This document shows positions 6,174 to 11,030 of a stretch of 11,030 bases of DNA, in pieces. Source of the stretch: Clostridia bacterium (GTDB lineage Bacteria > Bacillota > Clostridia > Oscillospirales > Acutalibacteraceae); contig CAADUC010000103.1 in NCBI GenBank assembly GCA_900752115.1, positions 1 to 11,030 of the forward strand. Direction: 5' to 3'. A program made the translations under genes and the position numbers. The notes under the pieces are model-generated. The model saw only the letters and a list, made by a program, of their open reading frames with translations. It made no database searches and had not been told where the DNA came from. The stretch's first letter is position 1. Each line of letters opens with the position of its first letter.

Positions 6174-8000
6174 ATGTGTGGTATTGTAGGATATGCTGGA
6201 GAGGTACAGGCAGCGCCCGTTTTGCTGAGCGGGCTCGAGAAGCTGGAATATCGCGGTTATGATTCTGCCGGAATGGCGATTTATGACGGCGAATCAATCC
6301 ATGTGGCGAAAGCGAAGGGACGGCTTCAGGTGCTGCGCGAACTGACTCAGGACGGAGCGCTGATCCCGGGCGTTATTGGCATCGGCCATACCAGATGGGC
6401 GACGCACGGAGCGCCGTCGGATATCAATTCTCATCCGCAGGTGAGTGATTCCGGCAAGTTTGCTGTGGTGCATAACGGCATCATTGAGAATTATCTTGAA
6501 CTTAAGGAAAAGCTGATGCGCAAGGGCGTTACCTTTGTGTCTGAAACAGATACGGAGGTGGTGGCGCAGCTTCTGGAGTATTATTACAAGGGCGACATCA
6601 TTGAGGCCGTTATACAGGTACTTCGCCGGGTGGAGGGGTCCTACGCGCTCGGCGTCCTGTGTGAGGACGCTCCGGATCAGATTGTTGCTGTCCGTAAGGA
6701 CAGCCCGCTGATCGTAGGACTGGGAAAAGGGGAGAACTTCATTGCCTCCGATGTTCCTGCCATTCTCAGCCGTACACGTGATATCTATCGTCTGAACGAC
6801 AATGAGATTGTCATTCTGAAGAAGGATTCCGTCCAGGTTCTGAACATGGATAGAGAGCCGGTTGAGAAGCAGGTCTGCCATATTGACTGGGATGTTTCCG
6901 CTGCGGAAAAGGGCGGCTATGAGCACTTTATGGCAAAAGAAATCATGGAGCAGCCCAAGGCGGTCCGCGATACCATTTCGCCGCGTCTGCGCGGCGGCCG
7001 CGTGGTTTTTGATGAGATTTCCCTGACGGCGGAACAGCTTCGTGCGTTCCGGAAGATTTATGTCGTGGCCTGCGGCTCGGCTTATCATGTGGGTGTGGTG
7101 GCCAAGTATGTGCTCGAGCAGAATGTGCGCATCCCCGTGGAGGTGGATGTGGCTTCCGAATTCCGCTACCGTCAGCCGATTCTTGGCCCTGATACACTTG
7201 TTCTCGTGATCAGCCAATCCGGGGAGACGGCTGATACGCTTGCCGCTCTGCGCGAGGCCAAGCGTCTGGGAGCATATACGCTTGCGATTGTCAATGTGGT
7301 GGGCAGCACGATTGCAAACGAATCGGACGACGTCATTTATACCTGGGCGGGCCCGGAAATTGCCGTTGCAACCACGAAGGCGTACAGCACACAGCTGGCC
7401 GTGGTCTATTTGCTGACGATTTATCTGGCGGATCTGCTTGGAAAGCTGACGCCGCGGCAGTATGAGGACTACATTGCGGAGCTGGAGGCACTGCCGGACA
7501 AAATGGATGCAATCCTGAAAAACCGTGCCAACATTCAGTATCTTGCTTCCAAGTTTTTCAATGTCCGTGACGTTTTCTTTATTGGGCGTAATCTGGATTA
7601 TGCCATGTCGCTGGAAGGTTCTCTCAAGCTCAAGGAGATCTCATATATCCACTCGGACGCTTACGCGGCCGGAGAGCTTAAGCACGGCACGATCAGCCTG
7701 GTGGAGGATGGCACTCTTGTGGTTGCTCTTGCCACGCAAAGGACGCTTTTTGACAAGATGATGAGCAATGTCCGAGAGGTCAAAACGCGCGGTGCCGTTG
7801 TGCTCGGCGTGACGACCTCGCTGCAGCGGCAAATTGAGAAGGAAGTAGACTGCGTTTTCTATATCCCGGATGCATGTCCGATGATGCTTCCCTCGCTTTC
7901 CGTTATCCCGCTGCAGCTGTTTGCCTACTACGTTTCGTCGATAAAGGGCTGCGACATTGATAAGCCCCGTAACCTGGCAAAATCCGTCACGGTGGAATGA
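6174..8000 (+). CDS. glmS: Glutamine--fructose-6-phosphate aminotransferase (isomerizing)
   Basis: Makes glucosamine-6-phosphate from fructose-6-phosphate and glutamine, the first step toward UDP-GlcNAc and peptidoglycan. The 608-residue protein has full family architecture. The class II glutaminase domain (about 1-215) has nucleophile C2 after the initiator Met, with GHTRWATHG (71-79), HNGIIENY (100-107) and ETDTEVV (124-130). A linker, [13 protein letters not shown] (249-261), leads to two SIS sugar-isomerase domains. CGSAYHVG (300-307), SQSGETADT (348-356) and TKAYSTQL (401-408) mark the first, and the protein ends [13 protein letters not shown], as GlmS proteins do. AGGAAGGAG (6155-6163) precedes the start by ten bases. 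It sits between purA and guaA with gaps of 32 and 43 bases, implying one transcript. The short upstream gap has no room for the glmS ribozyme found in many Firmicutes, so control must be elsewhere. Confidence 0.98.
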   Translation: MCGIVGYAGEVQAAPVLLSGLEKLEYRGYDSAGMAIYDGESIHVAKAKGRLQVLRELTQDGALIPGVIGIGHTRWATHGAPSDINSHPQVSDSGKFAVVHNGIIENYLELKEKLMRKGVTFVSETDTEVVAQLLEYYYKGDIIEAVIQVLRRVEGSYALGVLCEDAPDQIVAVRKDSPLIVGLGKGENFIASDVPAILSRTRDIYRLNDNEIVILKKDSVQVLNMDREPVEKQVCHIDWDVSAAEKGGYEHFMAKEIMEQPKAVRDTISPRLRGGRVVFDEISLTAEQLRAFRKIYVVACGSAYHVGVVAKYVLEQNVRIPVEVDVASEFRYRQPILGPDTLVLVISQSGETADTLAALREAKRLGAYTLAIVNVVGSTIANESDDVIYTWAGPEIAVATTKAYSTQLAVVYLLTIYLADLLGKLTPRQYEDYIAELEALPDKMDAILKNRANIQYLASKFFNVRDVFFIGRNLDYAMSLEGSLKLKEISYIHSDAYAAGELKHGTISLVEDGTLVVALATQRTLFDKMMSNVREVKTRGAVVLGVTTSLQRQIEKEVDCVFYIPDACPMMLPSLSVIPLQLFAYYVSSIKGCDIDKPRNLAKSVTVE

Positions 8001-8043
8001 CCTCTCCGTGGCATACAGGAATTCAAGCAATCGGAGGAATATG

Positions 8044-9576
8044 ATGAAAAACGAAGCGGTTCTGATTCTGGATTTCGGCGGCCAGTACAGCCAGTTGATT
8101 GCCCGCCGTGTCCGTGACCTGAACGTGTACTGCGAAATCAAGCCTTACCGCATGCCAGCGGCGGAGATTCAGGCAGCAGGGTATCGCGGTGTGATTTTCT
8201 CAGGCGGTCCGAACTCCGTTTACGGAGAGAATGCTCCGGTCTGTGATAAAGATATTTTTGCTCTCGGTATCCCCGTACTGGGCATCTGTTATGGCGCACA
8301 GCTCATGGCGTACAGTCTGGGCGGCAAAGTCTGTCCGAGCGAGATTCGCGAGTATGGCAAGACGCCGGTTCGCTTTGAGAAGAGCGTGCTTTTTGACGGC
8401 TTGGATGAGACATCTGTCTGTTGGATGAGCCATACGGATTACATTGCGGAGGTACCGCAGGGCTTCCGTGTAACAGCGGTCAGCGATGACTGCCCAACTG
8501 CCGCCATGGAGTGTGCAGAGAGAAAACTCTATGCATTCCAGTTCCACCCCGAGGTGGAACACACTGTTTGCGGCGGAGATATGCTGCGCCGTTTTCTCTA
8601 TGATGTGTGCGGTTGTTCGGGCGATTGGCGAATGGATGCTTTTGCGGCGGAAACGATCCGTGCAATTCGTGAGAAGGTAGGGGAGAAGAAGGTCCTCTGC
8701 GCCCTTTCCGGCGGCGTGGACTCCTCTGTGGCCGCAGTATTGATGCATAAGGCGATTGGCAAAAATCTTGTATGTATTTTTGTTGACCATGGTCTGCTGC
8801 GTAAGAACGAAGGCGACGATGTGGAGCGAGTCTTCCGCCGCCAGTTCGATATGAACTTGATTCGCGTGAACGCAAAGGATCGTTTCCTGCAGCGTCTGGC
8901 GGGGGTCAGCGATCCGGAGCGTAAGCGCAAAATCATCGGCGAGGAATTTATCCGTGTCTTTGAGGAGGAGTCTTCGAAGCTCGGAAAGATAGAGTTCCTC
9001 TGCCAGGGCACGATCTATCCCGATGTGGTCGAGAGTGGTACGGGAGAGGCTGCCGTGATTAAGAGCCATCACAATGTCGGTGGTCTGCCGAAGGATGTAG
9101 GCTTTGAAGGAATTATTGAGCCTCTGCGTGATCTGTTTAAGGACGAGGTACGCCGCGTCGGCATTGAGCTCGGTATCCCGAGTCCGATGGTTTGGCGTCA
9201 GCCCTTCCCGGGTCCCGGTCTTGCCATCCGCGTCCTTGGAGCAATTGATGAGGAAAAGCTTGAGATTGTTCGTGAGGCGGACGCTATCTTCCGTGAGGAG
9301 GTTGCTTCTGCAGGCCTCGAGCGTTCCATCAGCCAGTACTTTGCTGTCCTCACAGGCGTGCGTTCCGTCGGCGTGATGGGAGACGGCCGCACTTATGACT
9401 ACACGGTTGCCCTGCGCGGCGTCACCACTGCAGATTTTATGACGGTGGATTGGGCTCGCATCCCGTATGACGTCCTTGAGAAGGTTTCTCACCGGATTGT
9501 CAATGAGGTTCAGCATGTGAATCGTGTGGTGTATGATATTACGAGTAAGCCGCCGGCTACAATAGAATGGGAGTAA
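8044..9576 (+). CDS. guaA: GMP synthase (glutamine-hydrolysing)
   Basis: Converts XMP to GMP using ATP and glutamine-derived ammonia. The 510-residue protein carries an N-terminal class I glutaminase domain with FSGGPNSVY (52-60), [15 protein letters not shown] (80-94; nucleophile C82) and FHPEVEHT (167-174; H168 and E170 complete the triad). The ATP-pyrophosphatase domain follows with the P-loop SGGVDSS (222-228), [13 protein letters not shown], and [15 protein letters not shown]. The C-terminal dimerisation domain ends KPPATIEWE, the family's normal end. ATG codons occur at 8041 and 8044; 8044 is preferred because GGAGG (8033-8037) lies six bases from it, while 8041 is only three away. The open frame extends back into glmS, but that portion is not GuaA-like. 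Last gene of the purA-glmS-guaA set. Confidence 0.97.
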   Translation: MKNEAVLILDFGGQYSQLIARRVRDLNVYCEIKPYRMPAAEIQAAGYRGVIFSGGPNSVYGENAPVCDKDIFALGIPVLGICYGAQLMAYSLGGKVCPSEIREYGKTPVRFEKSVLFDGLDETSVCWMSHTDYIAEVPQGFRVTAVSDDCPTAAMECAERKLYAFQFHPEVEHTVCGGDMLRRFLYDVCGCSGDWRMDAFAAETIRAIREKVGEKKVLCALSGGVDSSVAAVLMHKAIGKNLVCIFVDHGLLRKNEGDDVERVFRRQFDMNLIRVNAKDRFLQRLAGVSDPERKRKIIGEEFIRVFEEESSKLGKIEFLCQGTIYPDVVESGTGEAAVIKSHHNVGGLPKDVGFEGIIEPLRDLFKDEVRRVGIELGIPSPMVWRQPFPGPGLAIRVLGAIDEEKLEIVREADAIFREEVASAGLERSISQYFAVLTGVRSVGVMGDGRTYDYTVALRGVTTADFMTVDWARIPYDVLEKVSHRIVNEVQHVNRVVYDITSKPPATIEWE

Positions 9577-9601
9577 TTTCAGAGGCCCGGAGAAGTTTGA
9601 T

Positions 9602-9664
9602 ATGACTGGCTTTTTGAAGGATTATGGCTCTCTGTGGCAACGGTTTGGCATTATACTTCTATAA
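9602..9664 (+). CDS. Possible 20-codon ORF with a good ribosome binding site
   Basis: After guaA, GGAGAAG (9589-9595) stands six bases before an ATG that opens MTGFLKDYGSLWQRFGIILL and stops at TAA 9662-9664. The peptide has a hydrophobic C-terminal end and a basic/aromatic middle, so it could be a small membrane-associated peptide. It could equally be the severed N-terminus of a lost downstream gene, or chance. No family is recognised. It lies in the guaA transcript, before the terminator at 9675. Confidence 0.3.
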   Translation: MTGFLKDYGSLWQRFGIILL

Positions 9665-9674
9665 TTCATATAAG

Positions 9675-9716
9675 AAAGAGCTAACAGATTTTTGTATCTG
9701 TTAGCTCTTTTTTCTT
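9675..9716 (+). terminator. Strong terminator ending the guaA transcript
   Basis: AAAGAGCTAACAGAT (9675-9689) pairs perfectly over 15 bp with ATCTGTTAGCTCTTT (9696-9710), around the loop TTTTGT, and runs into TTTCTT. The cleanest terminator in the window, and a natural end for purA-glmS-guaA. The A-rich left flank may allow weak function on the other strand. Confidence 0.9.
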
Positions 9717-9733
9717 AAACACATTTGATAAGA

Positions 9734-9754
9734 CATGTAATGAAAACTTACATG
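9734..9754. promoter_or_regulatory. Perfect 7-7-7 inverted repeat (candidate operator of the flavoredoxin locus)
   Basis: CATGTAA (9734-9740) and TTACATG (9748-9754) are perfect inverted arms around TGAAAAC. It lies about 105 bases upstream of the flavin reductase remnant and just past the guaA terminator. A TTGATA (9725-9730) overlaps its left side and could be a -35, with only a poor -10 (TTACAT) 17 bases on. Such flavoredoxin genes in Clostridia are often paired with HxlR-type winged-helix regulators, but no regulator gene is present, so the binder is unknown. Confidence 0.4.
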
Positions 9755-9858
9755 GATTTTGGTTGTTAGCAAAACACAACGGATTGGTCTCAAATGGATT
9801 TATTGTGAAATAGCAGAGTCAGGACTACAGGTGTTTTTGAAACCCTCGAAAGGAGTCA

Positions 9859-10442
9859 ATGATAATGTCAAAGAATTTGGGCGTCAAGCCGTACTTGTTT
9901 CCTATGCCGACTTACATGATCGGTATCTACAACGAAAATAATACGGTTGATGTGATGATGATGGGATAGGGAAAATTTGCGCCGAAGATATGGTTGCGCT
10001 GAATCTGGAGGCCGAACACAAAACAGTATCCAATCTTCAAGCCAGAAAAGCGTTTACCTTGGCTGTTCCCGGAACTGATACGCTGAGAGAATGTGTTTTT
10101 TGGAATCGACAGTTCCAACAAGATGGCAGACAAATTTGAGCGTACCGGACTTCGCGCCGTCAAAAGTGAACGGGTAGACGCTCCTGTTATTACTGAATAC
10201 CCGCTCACATTGGAGTGTGAAGTTGTGAAGATACAGTCTCACAGCCCTATGGCTTGCGGGTGCTGGGGAAGATTGTGAATGTGATTGCCGACGACAAAGT
10301 TTTGGACGATGCCGGAAAGATCGATGCTGGAAAACTCCATGCTTTTACTTTTGATCAAATACAAATGGGGTACTATGCTGTTGGAGAAAAAACCGGTCGG
10401 GCGTGGTATAACGGTGCCGGCCTAATGAAGAATGAGAGATGA
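9859..10442 (+). pseudogene. Flavin reductase / flavoredoxin-like gene, broken by frameshifts
   Basis: AAAGGAG (9849-9855) precedes ATGs at 9859 and 9865. The reading from 9865 begins MSKNLGVKPYLFPMPTYMIG, the typical start of the FMN-binding flavin reductase (flavoredoxin) family, but stops at TAG 9967-9969. The protein continues in a second frame from 9969 (KICAEDMVALNLEAEHKTV, then ARKAFTLAVPGTDTLREC), in a third from about 10095 (FFGIDSSNKMADKFERTG, then APVITEYPLTLECEVVK), and in a fourth segment from 10245 (PYGLRVLGKIVNVIADDKV to GAGLMKNER), ending at TGA 10440-10442. Joined, the pieces give about 190 residues, the family's normal length, so little is missing: one or two bases at each break. 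At least three independent frame changes point to a dead gene rather than programmed frameshifting. The intact family binds FMN and passes electrons from NAD(P)H or ferredoxin. Upstream genes are intact, so general sequencing error is less likely. Confidence 0.85.
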
Positions 10443-10695
10443 ATGAAAAATTGTTATCTGAAAACGACAGACTCCGATGAATGAGAAATCATCTGCTTTT
10501 GGGGTGACGGTAGAGGACTGCAAATTTGACGTTGCAGTTGTTGAACGCGGTTACCTGATGGAGTGCATTTGTTTTGAGAGAAAGCAGAGCTGCGTGATGA
10601 ATGGCGGCATTAGTCATACGGGTGACGCCGCGGGAAAGTCGCGGTTCCGGCAAGCCTTAGAACATGGAAAATTATTTCATGAATGTGCGGAATGA
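10443..10695 (+). other. Unassigned stretch after the flavoredoxin pseudogene, with a weak 72-codon ORF
   Basis: An ATG at 10443 begins directly after the pseudogene stop but closes after 13 codons (MKNCYLKTTDSDE). A second ORF from 10477 to 10695 would encode 72 residues, starting MNEKSSAFGVTVEDCKF, with six cysteines and a charged tail ending HGKLFHECAE. It has no ribosome binding site and I recognise no family. Since the neighbour upstream is decayed, this may be another gene remnant rather than a working gene. Confidence 0.25.
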
Positions 10696-10933
10696 ACGGG
10701 GATGGGCGGCACAAAAGTAAACTGTAACGGGTAATCCAATGTCCAAAGGCATCTCTTCAACGGATGAACAAGATTCAGGCGCATGTAAAAAGTAATTGTC
10801 TGTCTGTAAAGCAATATTGTGGTCTGTTGAAAGTTTAATAAAATTTTCGGCAGACTTTCTATTACACAAAATCTATAGCTTTTTGGTTAAAGAAGGTATA
10901 ATATCAATATTGCAATCGGTTGTAGAAAGAATT
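10696..10933. other. Intergenic stretch without a recognisable gene
   Basis: AT-rich sequence with stops in all forward frames. The reverse frame at 10869-10672 (65 codons, TTG start) has no ribosome binding site. GGTATAAT at 10895-10902 resembles an extended -10 box but has no matching -35 at 16-18 bases. The left half is probably decayed coding DNA and the right half the flank of an insertion sequence. Confidence 0.3.
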
Positions 10934-11030
10934 AAGGCAACACCGCACAAAGAAAAAATATGATATAATAATACTATGGATAAGCAGATGAGTCTGTCGG
11001 GCCTGAGCGATGAATTGAGCCAGGTGCGGA
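10934..11030 (+). mobile_element. Left end of an IS5-like insertion sequence (cut by the window edge)
   Basis: AAGGCAACACCGCACAAAG (10934-10952) resembles the terminal repeat of IS5-family elements common in gut Clostridia, as I remember them. It lies 23 bases before a transposase-like start, the compact layout of an IS left end. The adjoining TTA/TAA (10932-10935) could be part of a short target duplication. The right end lies outside, so the boundaries and target repeat cannot be verified. Confidence 0.55.
10976..11030 (+). CDS. IS5-family transposase, first 18 codons
   Basis: An ATG at 10976 opens MDKQMSLSGLSDELSQVR and runs off the window. This is close to the N-terminus of IS5-family DDE transposases in Lachnospiraceae and Ruminococcaceae, where MDKQMSLS is followed by a helical segment and later by the DDE catalytic core, none of it visible here. 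No good Shine-Dalgarno is seen, but TATAAT (10964-10969) lies seven bases upstream. That fits weak expression from a nearly leaderless message, as is usual for transposases. Identification rests on only 18 residues. Confidence 0.6.
   Translation, partial: MDKQMSLSGLSDELSQVR

Noticed and set aside
7957..8043. Earlier start for guaA inside glmS
   Set aside because: The extra 29 residues are an out-of-frame reading of the glmS end and do not resemble GuaA. The ribosome binding site at 8033-8037 supports 8044.
9759..9941. 60-codon ORF upstream of and overlapping the flavoredoxin remnant
   Set aside because: It overlaps the recognisable flavoredoxin start in another frame and has no ribosome binding site or family features.
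9859..10442. Programmed frameshifting in the flavoredoxin gene
   Set aside because: There are at least three frame changes and no visible slippery site with a downstream structure at each; decay is simpler.
10672..10869. 65-codon minus-strand ORF
   Set aside because: TTG start, no ribosome binding site and no recognisable family; it spans the boundary of two unrelated stretches.

Overview
The window looks like a chromosomal segment of a moderately GC-rich Clostridia member, most likely in the Oscillospiraceae/Ruminococcaceae neighbourhood. This rests on the Gram-positive style ribosome binding sites (AGGAGG type), a GlnA of the 443-444 residue Gram-positive (GSI-alpha) type, the clostridial flavour of PurA and PurB, and a flavoredoxin-like remnant and IS5-like transposase start typical of gut Firmicutes. 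The taxonomic placement is inferred from remembered protein families; no search was run.

Layout: (1) 1-730 is a divergent nitrogen-assimilation control region. The N-terminal third of gdhA (NADP-type glutamate dehydrogenase) runs leftward off the window and glnA (glutamine synthetase) runs rightward. Between them lie a good sigma-A promoter for each gene, a 10-bp-arm dyad, and a terminator-like hairpin in the glnA leader. (2) 731-2919 holds glnA and, 20 bases on, dapF (diaminopimelate epimerase) with a TTG start. (3) 2920-3302 is a long intergenic region rich in potential RNA pairing and ending in a strong terminator. (4) 3303-9576 holds purB, a terminator, then purA, glmS and guaA. PurA and PurB turn IMP into AMP, GuaA turns XMP into GMP, and GlmS makes glucosamine-6-phosphate. 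The last three are closely spaced and probably co-transcribed. (5) 9577-10975 is a decayed accessory stretch: a possible 20-codon ORF, a strong 15-bp terminator, a 7-7-7 inverted repeat, a flavin reductase/flavoredoxin pseudogene broken by at least three frame changes, and unassigned sequence. (6) From about 10934 to the window edge is the left end and the first 18 codons of an IS5-like insertion sequence.

Functionally the core is ammonia capture (GdhA, GlnA) beside enzymes that spend amino nitrogen. GlmS and GuaA use glutamine and PurA uses aspartate, while DapF feeds peptidoglycan and lysine, as GlmS feeds peptidoglycan. Most of the core is ordinary housekeeping. Worth a second look are the structured dapF-purB spacer, the glnA leader, the divergent PurA active-site loops, and the decayed flavoredoxin locus, which has kept its operator-like repeat next to an IS element. 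I found no convincing new multi-gene system.
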